Below are positions 26,460-36,777 of a DNA stretch of 64,000 nucleotides, in pieces (within the stretch, counting starts at the first letter, position 1; the number at the start of each line of letters is the position of its first letter). Origin of the DNA: a bacterium YEK0313 (GTDB taxonomy: Bacteria; Pseudomonadota; Alphaproteobacteria; Rhizobiales; Phreatobacteraceae); NCBI GenBank assembly GCA_000751295.2, contig CCMO02000002.1, positions 766,501 to 830,500 of the forward strand, written 5' to 3'. The notes below the pieces were generated by a model. That model did not search any database and was not told where the DNA came from. It was given only the letters and a program-made list of their open reading frames with translations. The position numbers and the translations under genes are program-made.

Positions 26460-28043
26460 ATGCGACGCCGCAGCTTCCTCACCGGAGCCCTCGCCGCGGC
26501 CGCCCTGCCGCGTGCCGCCTTCGCGCAGACGGCGCGGGCGAGCGTCCTGAAATACGTGCCCCAGGCCGATCTCACCGTGCTCGACCCGATCGGCACCACG
26601 GCCTATGTCACCCGCCACCATGCGCTGATGGTCTATGACCAGCTCTACGGCCTCGACAGCCAGCTCAAGGCCCAGCCGCAGATGGTCGAGGGCCACACCG
26701 TGGAGGAGGACGGCAAGCGCTGGACCTTCAAGCTGCGCGACGGGCTGAAGTTCCACGACGGCGAGCCGGTGCGCGGCCGCGACTGCGTCGCCTCGATCAA
26801 GCGCTGGGCGGCACGCGACGCGCTCGGCCAGGCCCTGATGGCGCGCGTCGCCGACATGTCGGCCCCGGACGACAGAAGCTTCGTCATCCGCCTGACCAAG
26901 CCGTTCGGCGCGCTGCTCGACGCGCTCGCCAAAGTCGGCCCGCCGGCGCTCGTCGTGATGCCGGAGCGCTTCGCCAATACCGACCCGTTCAAGCCGATCA
27001 CCGAGGCGATCGGCTCCGGCCCGTTCAAATGGGTGCCGGGCGAGCGCCTGGTCGGCGCCCGCGCGGTCTATGAGAAGTTCGACGGCTACCGGCCGCGCGA
27101 GGGCGGCACGCCCGACTGGCTGTCGGGCCCGAAGATCGCCCATTTCGACCGGGTCGAATGGCTCGTCATGCCGGATCCGGCGACCGCCTCGGGGGCGCTG
27201 CAGAGCGGCGAAGCCGACTGGTGGGAGAACCCGCCCAACGACCTGCTGCCGCCGCTCGAACGCAACCGCAACATCGTCTCCGAGCAGCTCAACCCGCTCG
27301 GCATCATGGGCACCGGAATCTTCAACTGCCTGCATCCGCCCTTCGACAAGCCGGCGGTGCGCCGGGTCGTGCTGGAAGCGATGTCGCAGGCCGATTTCAT
27401 GACCTCGGTCGCCGGCACCGACACCAGCATGTGGCGCGAAGGCGTCGGCATCTTCCCGCCCGGCACGCCGATGGCGAGCGATGTCGGCCTCGACGCGATC
27501 ACCTCGAAGCGCGACATGCCGGCGCTGCGGGAGAAGCTGAAGCAGGCCGGCTATCAGGGCGAGAAGGTCGTGCTGATGTCGGCGAGCGATCAGTCCTCGC
27601 TCGCCGCCATCGGCGAGGTCGGCCACGACCTCCTGCGCCAGCTCGGCATGAACGTCGAGTTCGTCGTGTCCGACTGGGGCACGCTGGTGCAGCGGCGCGG
27701 CAAGAAGGAGCCGCCCTCGCAGGGCGGCTGGAACATGTTCCACACCACCTGGCTCGGCCTCGACGTGGTCAATCCGGCAGTCATGCAGCCGCTCAGGGCC
27801 AACGGCGCCAAGGCCTGGTTCGGCTGGCCGGACATTCCCGACCTGCAGCGCCTCATCGATGCCTGGCTCGACGCCCCGGACACCGAGGCGCAGAAGCGCG
27901 TCGCCGCCGACATCCAGAAGGTGGCGCTGGAACAGGTGCCGTTCCTGCCGACCGGCCAGTATTTCTCGAAGTCGGTCTACCGGCGCAACGTCACGGGCAT
28001 CCTCAAGGGCCAGATCGTGTTCTGGAACGCTCGCCGCGTCTGA
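26460..28043 (+). CDS. Family-5 ABC transporter substrate-binding protein
   Basis: The 527-residue protein is a periplasmic binding protein of the peptide/nickel type. It begins with a Tat-like signal (MRRRSFLTGALAAAALPRAA, cut near FAQ). The family core follows: QADLTVLDPIGTTAYVTRHH, then GKRWTFKLRDGLKFHDGEPV near residue 95. The start at 26460 is chosen over 26448 because GGAG stands 6 nt before it. No permease or ATPase gene is adjacent, so it is an orphan. The yej permease operon at 44.6 kb lacks its own binding protein, but this sequence does not look like YejA. Confidence 0.9.
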   Translation: MRRRSFLTGALAAAALPRAAFAQTARASVLKYVPQADLTVLDPIGTTAYVTRHHALMVYDQLYGLDSQLKAQPQMVEGHTVEEDGKRWTFKLRDGLKFHDGEPVRGRDCVASIKRWAARDALGQALMARVADMSAPDDRSFVIRLTKPFGALLDALAKVGPPALVVMPERFANTDPFKPITEAIGSGPFKWVPGERLVGARAVYEKFDGYRPREGGTPDWLSGPKIAHFDRVEWLVMPDPATASGALQSGEADWWENPPNDLLPPLERNRNIVSEQLNPLGIMGTGIFNCLHPPFDKPAVRRVVLEAMSQADFMTSVAGTDTSMWREGVGIFPPGTPMASDVGLDAITSKRDMPALREKLKQAGYQGEKVVLMSASDQSSLAAIGEVGHDLLRQLGMNVEFVVSDWGTLVQRRGKKEPPSQGGWNMFHTTWLGLDVVNPAVMQPLRANGAKAWFGWPDIPDLQRLIDAWLDAPDTEAQKRVAADIQKVALEQVPFLPTGQYFSKSVYRRNVTGILKGQIVFWNARRV

Positions 28044-28086
28044 CCCTCTCCAGATGCCGGCCGCCCGACGCGGCCGGCATCGCCGG

Positions 28087-28422
28087 TCAGCCGCAGCTCA
28101 CGCTGCGCACGATGTTGCGCTCGTCGAGGCCGAAGGTCAGCCGGTTCGGCCGGTAGTCGTGGGTGCACATCATGCAGTAGCGCACCTGGATGGCCGCCGG
28201 GGCGCGAAAGCGGGCCCGCACGAGGCGGGCCGGCTGGCCGACATGCCGCCGCGCCATGGGCAGCACGCGCCGACAGGCCGCTTCCCCGCCCCGGAAACCG
28301 GGCATGTGCGGGCGAAAGCCGGGAGCCGCCGGCTGGGCGGCGGCCGGCCCGGACGCCACCACGGCGGTGCCGGCGAGCAGCAAGGCGAGCGCCGCGGCGC
28401 GGATCCACAAGACGTTCATCAT
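28087..28422 (-). CDS. Secreted I78-like peptidase inhibitor
   Basis: The 111-residue protein has a signal peptide (WIRAAALALLLAGTAVVASG, cut near AAA-QP). Its C-terminus, HDYRPNRLTFGLDERNIVRS followed by VSCG, resembles the YRPDRLNV...CG ending of inhibitor I78 proteins, which block serine proteases. Extra cysteines (YCMMC) are unusual for that family. The start at 28422 (MMNVLW) has AAGGA 7 nt upstream; the longer frame has no such site. It is convergent with the binding-protein gene. The family assignment rests on the C-terminal motif only. Confidence 0.6.
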   Translation of the reverse strand: MMNVLWIRAAALALLLAGTAVVASGPAAAQPAAPGFRPHMPGFRGGEAACRRVLPMARRHVGQPARLVRARFRAPAAIQVRYCMMCTHDYRPNRLTFGLDERNIVRSVSCG

Positions 28423-28705
28423 CGACCTGTCCTTCATGCCATGGGTGCGGCCCGAAACCGCCGCGGCCCTTTTCGCGCCGCCGCGCGGCAGCAATACGCC
28501 CAGCGCAGTTGCTGCGACATTTTGCCCACCCTAGCCTTGCGGCAGCCGAATCTGCGCCTGACACCGGAGCGGATGCCGTCCGCACCGATCGTCGCAGCCG
28601 CAGGTCCTGCAAAAAGAGGGGGCGACGGCCGCCACGGGTCGTCCCGACGAGAACCAAAGCCTTAGGTCCGTGGCGAAGCCATGAGGGGACAGGGAGGTCT
28701 CGCCG

Positions 28706-30370
<1,665 letters not shown>

Positions 30371-30374
30371 CATC

Positions 30375-30491
30375 GGGCGAATGGGGAGTGGCGAATAGCG
30401 AATGGGGGTACTCCAAGCCAGTTGGAGTGCCTCCTCCCCGCATCCGCCGGCCTGCAGGGGCGCACTTCACCACTCGCCAGTCGCCAATCAC
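30375..30491. repeat. REP-like palindromic intergenic element, copy 1
   Basis: The left arm holds GAGTGGCGAATAGCGAATGG (30386-30405). The right arm, near 30470-30490, reads GATTGGCGACTGGCGAGTGG on the other strand, so the arms are imperfect inverted repeats. Between them ACTCCAA-GCCAG-TTGGAGT (30410-30428) is a perfect 7-bp hairpin. A related copy lies at 58987-59047. Both lie just after a gene, as REP/BIME elements do. It may also help end the lldP transcript. Confidence 0.6.
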
Positions 30492-30605
30492 GCACCTGCG
30501 ACATCCTGCCGCACGCGCGGGCGATCGTGGCGCCGCCCCGACTCACAGACAGTCACTGTGTTTTGCGGCCGGCAGCGGCCGCATGGGCGGCTCGTGGGGA
30601 TCGTC

Positions 30606-31013
30606 ATGCTCGACAAACTGTTCGACAATCCGGCGCTGAACAACCTGATCAAGCTCGCGGCGCGCATCCTGATCGCGGCGATCTTCATCCAGGCCGGCTT
30701 CAACAAGATCCCCGGCTATGCCGGCACGGCCGGCTACATGGCCTCGGCGGGCGTGCCGAGCGCGCTGCTGCCGCTGGTCATCGCGGTCGAGCTCGTCGGC
30801 GGCCTGATGATCCTCGTCGGCTTCCAGACGCGGCTCGTCGCCTTCCTGCTCGCCGGCTTCTGCCTGCTGTCGGCCTGGCTGTTCCACTTCCAGCCCGGCA
30901 ATACCGGCCAGATGCTGCAGTTCATGAAGAACCTGGCGATTGCCGGCGGCTTCCTGCAGATGGTCGCGACCGGGCCGGGGGCCTGGTCGATCGACGGCCG
31001 CGGCCGGAGCTGA
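30606..31013 (+). CDS. DoxX-family membrane protein
   Basis: The 135-residue protein has four membrane segments and the DoxX core: ARILIAAIFIQAGFNKIPGY at residues 19-38 and LVIAVELVGGLMILVGFQTR near residue 60. DoxX relatives are linked to quinone-dependent oxidation and stress defence, but most are uncharacterised. The start at 30606 (MLDKLFDNP) fits the family; the open frame upstream runs through the repeat and is not coding. It is convergent with ccrM. Confidence 0.88.
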   Translation: MLDKLFDNPALNNLIKLAARILIAAIFIQAGFNKIPGYAGTAGYMASAGVPSALLPLVIAVELVGGLMILVGFQTRLVAFLLAGFCLLSAWLFHFQPGNTGQMLQFMKNLAIAGGFLQMVATGPGAWSIDGRGRS

Positions 31014-31035
31014 GAGCAGCGCTGCGGGCAGCGCC

Positions 31036-32202
31036 TCAGCGCACGCCCATCTCCTCGCGGATGCGGGCGCGCAGCGCATCGATCGGCGACAGCAGACCGT
31101 TGTCGTTGACGTGCCAGAAGGTCCAGCCGTTGCAGGCCTGGGCGCCCTGGACGAGGGCGCCGATCTTGTGGATCGAGCCGACCTGCGGACCGCTCATCAG
31201 CGAGCCGTCCGCGCGTACGGTCGCGGCGTAGCGGCGCTTCTCGTCGGTCAGCACCGTGCCCGGCTGCACGAGGCCGCGCTCGACCAGCGAGGCGAAGGCG
31301 ACCCTCGGCGCTTCGCGCGCGGTGGTGAAGGCGGCGAGGCTGTCCTCCGGCAGAGGCTCGATGGAAGCAATGCGCGCCTCGGCCGCTGCGGCATAGGCGG
31401 GATCGCGTTCGATCCCGATGAACCGCCGGCCGAGGCGCTTGGCAACGGCCCCGGTCGTGCCGGAACCGAAGAATGGATCGAGGACGACGTCGCCCGCCTT
31501 GGACGCGGCGAGCAGCACCCGGGCGATCAGCGCCTCGGGCTTCTGCGTCGGATGCAGCTTGCGGCCGGCGCCGTCCTTCAGGCGCTCGTCGCCGGTGCAG
31601 AGCGGAATGAACCAGTCGGAACGGACCTGCACGTCCTCGTTGCCGGCCTTCAGCGCCTCGTAGTTGAAGGTGTAGCGCGCCTTGGCGTCGCGCGAGGCCC
31701 AGATCAGGGTCTCGTGGGCATTGGTGAAGCGCCGGCCGCGGAAGTTCGGCATCGGGTTCGCCTTGCGCCAGATGACGTCGTTGAGCACCCAGAAGCCGAG
31801 GTCCTGCAACGCCGTGCCGACACGGAAAATGTTGTGATAGGAGCCGATCACCCAGAGCGCGCCGTCGGGCTTGAGCACCCGACGGGCGGCCTTCAGCCAG
31901 GCGCGGGTGAAGGCGTCGTAGGCGGCGAAGCTCTCGAACTGGTCCCAGTCGTCGTCGACGGCATCGACCAGGCTGTCGTCGGGCCGGTGCAGCGCGCCCT
32001 GCAGCTGCAGATTGTAGGGCGGATCGGCAAAGATGAGGTCCACCGAGGCGGCCGGCAGGGCATCGAGCGCGGCGACGCAGTCGCCGACCACGATGCGGTT
32101 GCCGAGGCCGATGCCGACCTCCTGGTCCGGGACCAGTGAAGGTGAACGGACCGCCCGTACGCGGTCACCTGATCGGGCGGTTCCGTTCAAATTCAGACGC
32201 AT
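31036..32202 (-). CDS. ccrM: CcrM-type adenine DNA methyltransferase (GANTC)
   Basis: CcrM methylates adenine in GANTC late in the cell cycle and so times gene expression in Alphaproteobacteria. The 388-residue beta-class enzyme has the catalytic motif FADPPYNLQLQG near residue 60 and the cofactor motif DPFFGSGTTGAVAKRL near 240. A C-terminal RAMA-type domain follows (GSIHKIGALVQGAQACNGWT, then FWHV), which helps read DNA. The start at 32202 (MRLNLNGTA) is preferred; the open frame upstream is AT-rich and unlike the family. No matching endonuclease is present. A CtrA-like box lies upstream at 32268-32282. Confidence 0.94.
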   Translation of the reverse strand: MRLNLNGTARSGDRVRAVRSPSLVPDQEVGIGLGNRIVVGDCVAALDALPAASVDLIFADPPYNLQLQGALHRPDDSLVDAVDDDWDQFESFAAYDAFTRAWLKAARRVLKPDGALWVIGSYHNIFRVGTALQDLGFWVLNDVIWRKANPMPNFRGRRFTNAHETLIWASRDAKARYTFNYEALKAGNEDVQVRSDWFIPLCTGDERLKDGAGRKLHPTQKPEALIARVLLAASKAGDVVLDPFFGSGTTGAVAKRLGRRFIGIERDPAYAAAAEARIASIEPLPEDSLAAFTTAREAPRVAFASLVERGLVQPGTVLTDEKRRYAATVRADGSLMSGPQVGSIHKIGALVQGAQACNGWTFWHVNDNGLLSPIDALRARIREEMGVR

Positions 32203-32267
32203 GAGGCGGCACTCGGTACGCGGAACAAATGTGACGCTGCACACGGGTGAAGATTGGCCAGACAGGG

Positions 32268-32282
32268 TAAAAGGATACTTAA
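32268..32282 (-). promoter_or_regulatory. Candidate CtrA box upstream of ccrM
   Basis: On the minus strand TTAA-N7-TTTA matches the CtrA full site TTAA-N7-TTAA in seven of eight bases. It lies 66-80 nt upstream of the ccrM start in an AT-rich gap. CtrA is known to activate ccrM in Caulobacter. Binding here is inferred. Confidence 0.45.
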
Positions 32283-32436
32283 GCCGGCGAGAGGAATTGT
32301 TTTTTATTCTATGACCGAGAGGTAAATATAAACGAACTGTAAAACTTAATTTCCGGCAAAACCATTGTGTCACGGCGGGAGTTGCGCCGGCACGTCACTG
32401 GCGGCATGATCCCGGCAACCCCAAGGGGATTGACCC

Positions 32437-33342
32437 ATGCGTTACGATGATTTCCGGCGTTCCGACAATGTCGAGGACAGGCGCGGCGGCGGCGGAGGCG
32501 GCGGCCTTCCCGGCGGCCCGGCCGGAATCGGCATTGGCGGCATGATCGTCATCGGCCTGATTTCCTACATGACCGGCATCAATCCGGCGGTGCTGCTCAG
32601 CGGCTACGACGCGGTGACCGGCGGCGGGCGGCAGACGCAGCAACAGCAGCAGCAGCCGTCGCGGCAGGGCGCGCCGAACGACCAGATGGGCGATTTCGTC
32701 GCCGCCGTGCTCGGCTCGACCGAGGACGCCTGGACCAAGATCTTCCAGGAGGCCGGACGGCGCTACGAGGCGCCGGGCCTCGTCATGTTCACGCGCGGAA
32801 CACGCTCGGGCTGCGGCGCGGCGCAATCGGCCATGGGCCCGTTCTATTGCCCGAATGACCGCAAGGTCTATCTCGACACCGCCTTCTTCCAGGAACTGAC
32901 CACCCGCTTCCGCGGCTGCACGGGCGAGGCGCAGGCCTGCCAGTTCTCCTATGCCTATGTGGTGGCGCACGAGATCGGCCATCACGTACAGAACCTGATG
33001 GGCCTGCTCGACCGCGTGCATCAGGCGCAGCAGCAGTCCGGCAGCGAGGCCCAGTCCAACGCGCTGCAGGTGCGGGTGGAGCTGCAGGCCGACTGTTTCG
33101 CCGGCGTCTGGGCCTATCACACCCAGCAGCGCTCGCGCTTCATGGACGAGAACGACGTGCGGGCCGCCATGCAGACGGCGGCGGCGATCGGCGACGACAT
33201 GCTGCAGAAGCGCTCGCAGGGCTATGTCGTGCCCGACAGCTTCACCCATGGCTCGTCCGAGCAGCGCCAGCGCTGGTTCATGACCGGCCTGCGGTCCGGC
33301 CAGATCAGCGCCTGCAACACCTTCCAGGCCCAGCAGCTCTGA
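32437..33342 (+). CDS. Neutral zinc metallopeptidase (YpfJ-type)
   Basis: The 301-residue protein has a Gly/Arg-rich N-terminus, one membrane segment (GIGIGGMIVIGLISYMTGIN) and a Gln-rich linker. A zinc peptidase domain follows with the HEIGHH motif near residue 180 and a further ligand region VELQADCFAGVWAY near 215. Cys residues around CGAAQSAMGPFYCPND and CTGEAQAC probably form disulfides, placing the domain in the periplasm. The substrate is unknown. It diverges from ccrM across an AT-rich gap of 234 bp. Confidence 0.9.
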   Translation: MRYDDFRRSDNVEDRRGGGGGGGLPGGPAGIGIGGMIVIGLISYMTGINPAVLLSGYDAVTGGGRQTQQQQQQPSRQGAPNDQMGDFVAAVLGSTEDAWTKIFQEAGRRYEAPGLVMFTRGTRSGCGAAQSAMGPFYCPNDRKVYLDTAFFQELTTRFRGCTGEAQACQFSYAYVVAHEIGHHVQNLMGLLDRVHQAQQQSGSEAQSNALQVRVELQADCFAGVWAYHTQQRSRFMDENDVRAAMQTAAAIGDDMLQKRSQGYVVPDSFTHGSSEQRQRWFMTGLRSGQISACNTFQAQQL

Positions 33343-33394
33343 GCCTTCGGGTCGCGGTTGGCGTGCCCGCCGCGCGCAGCGGGCACGCCTGACT

Positions 33395-33556
33395 TCAGCG
33401 ATAATAGAAGCTGCGAACCTCGGCCTGGGCCGTGCCGGCCTTGGCGGCGGCAACGGTTTCGGTCTTCGTCTGCTTGGTCGACGCCGGAGCGCTCGCGGCG
33501 AAGGCGGCGGCGCAGGACATCAGCGACACGGCGGCCGCAACGGCGATGGTCTTCAT
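33395..33556 (-). CDS. Small secreted protein (53 aa)
   Basis: The short gene starts at 33556 with GGGGAGAG about 4 nt upstream. The product has a signal peptide (MKTIAVAAAVSLMSCAAAFA) and a mature part of about 32 residues rich in Ala, Lys and Thr, ending EVRSFYYR. I recognise no family. Such small Ala/Lys-rich secreted proteins are common near porin genes in rhizobia, but the role is unknown. It is convergent with the metallopeptidase gene. Confidence 0.6.
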   Translation of the reverse strand: MKTIAVAAAVSLMSCAAAFAASAPASTKQTKTETVAAAKAGTAQAEVRSFYYR

Positions 33557-33998
33557 GGGTCTCTCCCCAGCAAAAGCGGCCGAGGCCGCTCGACGGCGCG
33601 TGAAAGAGGCGCAAGCGCCAGGCGGCCTCTGCGCCGAGAACCCGCCCGACCTTTCCCATAGATCGCCCGCGCCGGCCTGCAGATACGACCGATGGCGTAT
33701 TTCGGCAGCCACGACAGCCAAAGGCCGCGCGCTGGTTAACCGACTCCGCATGCCCCCGTGTGCCCGGCGACTTTCTTCGCGATAGCCGGCTCAGCATCGC
33801 AAAAATACGCCACCTGCCGTATGGCGGCGCTGGCCGGAGCCGTCGAATATCGCGCCCGTCTCTCGCCCTGGTCGCCGCTTCCGGATGCCGCCGCCCTCCT
33901 CGCACGGGCGCTGTTGCGCCGCGCCGCGGCCGCCACCGTTTCGCGTCGGCCCGAGCCGGCCACGTCATTTGCACCAAGCGATCTTCCTGGGGAGCCCG
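33557..33998. other. Intergenic region with a spaced inverted repeat
   Basis: These 442 bases hold no convincing gene. TGGCGTATTT (33693-33702) and AAATACGCCA (33803-33812) are perfect inverted copies 100 bp apart. They could be two sites for one regulator of the divergent small secreted protein and outer-membrane genes. The ribosome site GGGGAG just before 33999 belongs to the outer-membrane gene. Confidence 0.4.
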
Positions 33999-34766
33999 AT
34001 GAAACAGCTCATTTCCGGCATCGTCCTTGCCGCCGCGGCGGCGATACCCGCCATCGCCGCCGACATGCCCGTCGCCGTGCCGGCCGCTTTCGCCGATGCC
34101 GCGCCGGCCTATCGCTGGACCGGGCTCTATGCCGGCATCAGCGGCGGCCACGGCTGGGGCACGATGCGGCAGGGCTGGACCACCTCCTATTATTCCGGCC
34201 TCGGCGTCTATGACGGCGACATGGCCGACTCGCAGCGGGCCAATGGCTGGCTGATCGGCGGCACGATCGGCTACAACCACCAGATCAACCGGATGGTGCT
34301 CGGCCTCGAGGCCGACTTCTCGCTGACCGGCATGAAGAGCAATGCCAGCGCTTTCGAGACCGATGTCTGGCAGCCGGGCGACCGGGTCGACCAGCGCTGG
34401 TCGAACGGCATCAGCTGGCTCTCCACCATCCGCGGCCGCCTCGGCTTCACGGTCGACCGCTTCCTCGTCTACGCCACCGGCGGTCTCGCCATCGCCAAGG
34501 GCACCGACCGGACCGAGGCCAACTACGACGACGGCGCCGGCCGGACCGCCAACGTCGTTTCGCGCGATTCCAAGACCCATCTCGGCTGGGTTCTCGGCGC
34601 GGGCGTCGAAGCCGCGATCACGCCGCAGATCACCGCCAAGCTCGAATATCTGCACGTCGATCTCGGCACGCAGACCTATCGCAACGACCTGCGCGCCATC
34701 CTCATCTATGCCAATGCCCGGATCAGCGCGGACATCGTCCGGGCCGGCGTCAACTACCGCTTCTGA
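33999..34766 (+). CDS. Outer-membrane beta-barrel protein (Omp25/RopB-like)
   Basis: The 255-residue protein has a signal peptide (MKQLISGIVLAAAAAIPAIA, cut near AA-D). An eight-stranded barrel follows, with the family start RWTGLYAGISGGHGWG near residue 45 and the end in an aromatic residue (VNYRF). Alternating strands such as LGFTVDRFLVYATGGLAIAK and ITAKLEYLHVDLGTQTYR are typical of rhizobial Omp25/RopB-type outer-membrane proteins. The start has GGGGAG 4-9 nt upstream. It is likely an abundant surface protein; the precise role is unknown. Confidence 0.9.
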   Translation: MKQLISGIVLAAAAAIPAIAADMPVAVPAAFADAAPAYRWTGLYAGISGGHGWGTMRQGWTTSYYSGLGVYDGDMADSQRANGWLIGGTIGYNHQINRMVLGLEADFSLTGMKSNASAFETDVWQPGDRVDQRWSNGISWLSTIRGRLGFTVDRFLVYATGGLAIAKGTDRTEANYDDGAGRTANVVSRDSKTHLGWVLGAGVEAAITPQITAKLEYLHVDLGTQTYRNDLRAILIYANARISADIVRAGVNYRF

Positions 34767-34813
34767 GCGAAGCGGTCATCGACAGCCGCGTCTGCAGTGG
34801 GGGGGCGGACGCG

Positions 34814-34849
34814 GCCCCCCGCCAGCCCGCGCGAGCGGCCGGCGGGGGC
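34814..34849 (+). terminator. Weak GC-rich terminator after the outer-membrane gene
   Basis: CCCCCGCC (34816-34823) pairs with GGCGGGGG (34841-34848). The following CTCTTGT is only weakly T-rich, so it is a candidate rather than a clear terminator. Confidence 0.45.
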
Positions 34850-34951
34850 TCTTGTCGCCGCCATGCGCGGCAAGCGCGGATGGCCGCCGCGAATGGCGGC
34901 CATCAGCGAAATGAGCTTGGCCGGCCGTGATGCTGACGGCAGTCTTGGACC

Positions 34952-35821
34952 ATGAGGCCCATCGATGCCGCCCTCGCGCTCGCGGTCACCCTGATCTGGG
35001 GCATCGCCTTCGTCGTCACCCGCACGGCGCTCGACAGCTTCTCGCCAGCGCTGCTGATGGTGCTGCGCTTTGCCCTCTCGGCCCTGCCCGTGCTCTTGGT
35101 GGCGCGGCCCGCCATCGGCTGGCCGCGGCTCGCGGCAATCGGGGCGATGCTGTTCCTCGGCCAGTTCCTGTTCCAGTTCGTCGGCATCGCCCAGGGCGTG
35201 CCGCCAGGTCTCGCCGCGGTGATCGTCCAGAGTCAGGCGCTCTTCACCGTAGCCTTTTCGGCAGCCCTGTTCGGCCAGGTGCCGGGCAGGCGGCAGGTGG
35301 CCGGGCTGCTCATGGCCGGCGGCGGCCTCCTCGCCATCGCGGCGACCAGCGGCGCCGAGTTTTCGTTCGCCGCCTTCCTCCTGATCCTCGTTTCGCCCGT
35401 CAGTTTCGCCTTCGGCAACATCCTGATGAAACGGGCGGGGCCGGTCGACATGGTCGCGCTCGTCGCCTGGGCCAGCCTCGTCCCGCCCCTGCCCGGCCTT
35501 GCGCTGGCGCTTGCGACAGAGGGCCCCGGCGGCATGGGCCAGGCACTGGCCGGCGCCTCTGCGGCGAGCTGGCTCGCCGCGCTCTATCTCGGCCTCGTCG
35601 CCACGACCCTCGGCTATGCGCTCTGGGGTCGGCTCATCGCCCGCTATCCGGCCGCGACGGTCGCGCCTTTCGCGCTGATGGTGCCCTTTGTCGGGGCCGG
35701 CGCCTCGGCGCTCGTGTTCGGGGAAGCCTTCGGCCCGCTGCGCCTCGCCGGCATGGCCCTGGTGCTCGCAGGCCTCGCCATGCTGCTGACCGGACCGCGG
35801 CCGGCCGGCCTCAGCCGTTGA
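34952..35821 (+). CDS. EamA-family (DMT) transporter
   Basis: The 289-residue inner-membrane protein has ten segments in two EamA repeats, opening with ALALAVTLIWGIAFVVTRTA. The sequence resembles the YedA/O-acetylserine-exporter branch of EamA proteins, but the substrate is unknown. Its end overlaps the convergent response-regulator gene by 11 bp, so the two transcripts will be antisense to each other at the ends. It is the third DMT transporter in this window and is clearly distinct in sequence from the others. Confidence 0.88.
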   Translation: MRPIDAALALAVTLIWGIAFVVTRTALDSFSPALLMVLRFALSALPVLLVARPAIGWPRLAAIGAMLFLGQFLFQFVGIAQGVPPGLAAVIVQSQALFTVAFSAALFGQVPGRRQVAGLLMAGGGLLAIAATSGAEFSFAAFLLILVSPVSFAFGNILMKRAGPVDMVALVAWASLVPPLPGLALALATEGPGGMGQALAGASAASWLAALYLGLVATTLGYALWGRLIARYPAATVAPFALMVPFVGAGASALVFGEAFGPLRLAGMALVLAGLAMLLTGPRPAGLSR

Positions 35822-36491
35822 GCGCCTGGCCCGGCCAGCCTTCGGCAGCGATCTTGGATGCGGCGATGACCGCCTGCGTGCGGCTGTCGACGCCGAGCTT
35901 GGTCAGGATCGCCGAGACATGGGCCTTCACGGTCGCTTCCGAGACGGTGAGCTCATAGGCGATCTGCTTGTTGAGCAGGCCTTCCGACAGCATCATGAGA
36001 ACGCGAACCTGCTGCGGCGTGAGGCTTGCAAGCCGCGCCACCAGCCGCGCCCCCTCGGAATCGCTGTTGGCCGCCAGGTCGACATCGGCAGGCACATAGG
36101 TGCCGCCGTCGAGAACGAGGCGCACCGCCTCGCGCATCGCCTCGGTGCCGAGCGTCTTCGGAATGAAGCCGGAGGCGCCGAATTCGAAACAGCGCCTGAT
36201 GACGTCGACATCCTCGGTGGCCGAGACGATCACCACCGGCACGCCGGGATATTGCGCGCGCAGATACATCAGCCCGGAAAAGCCCTTCACGCCCGGCATG
36301 GCGAGGTCGAGCAGGACGAGATCGACGTCGGGCCCGGCGCCGATCAGGTCGGACATTTCGGCGAAGGATCCGGCCTCGGCGATCGCCAGACGCACGCCAA
36401 GCCCGGTCACCGCCTCGCGCAGGGCGCCGCGGAACAGGGGATGATCGTCGGCAATGACGATCCGATAGGTCGCGGTCGTCGCATCCAGCAT
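35811..36491 (-). CDS. LuxR/NarL-type response regulator
   Basis: The 226-residue protein has a receiver domain (about 10-125) with acidic residues in IADDHPLFRG, the phosphorylated Asp in LVLLDLAMPG near 65, and a conserved Lys in GFIPKTLG near 115. A C-terminal LuxR-type HTH (about 155-215) includes LTPQQVRVLMMLSEGLLNKQ and VKAHVSAILTKLGV. The start at 36491 (MLDATTATY) has GAGGGGG about 6 nt upstream. No histidine kinase gene is adjacent, so it is an orphan. Its targets are unknown. Confidence 0.92.
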   Translation of the reverse strand: MLDATTATYRIVIADDHPLFRGALREAVTGLGVRLAIAEAGSFAEMSDLIGAGPDVDLVLLDLAMPGVKGFSGLMYLRAQYPGVPVVIVSATEDVDVIRRCFEFGASGFIPKTLGTEAMREAVRLVLDGGTYVPADVDLAANSDSEGARLVARLASLTPQQVRVLMMLSEGLLNKQIAYELTVSEATVKAHVSAILTKLGVDSRTQAVIAASKIAAEGWPGQALNG

Positions 36492-36777
36492 CAGAACCCC
36501 CTCAAGTCTTCCCCCAGGCGCATGATCTTCGGACGGATCATTGCCGTCAATTTTCTCAATTCTCGCAAGGCAATACAAGTCCTTAGCGGGTGCAATGGAA
36601 AGGCTGGCCGCCAGGCTCCGGCTGCCCCATGGGAAGGTTCAAGTGCAAATCTCCGGCATCATGGAACTGTCACAGACTTATGGGACTGCCGCATTGACAG
36701 CTTGCCGTAAGGGGGCTCTGTTAACACTTCTGAGGTCCGGGACGGCGGCTGTGCCCGGCTCGAAGCGCGAGGTTACC

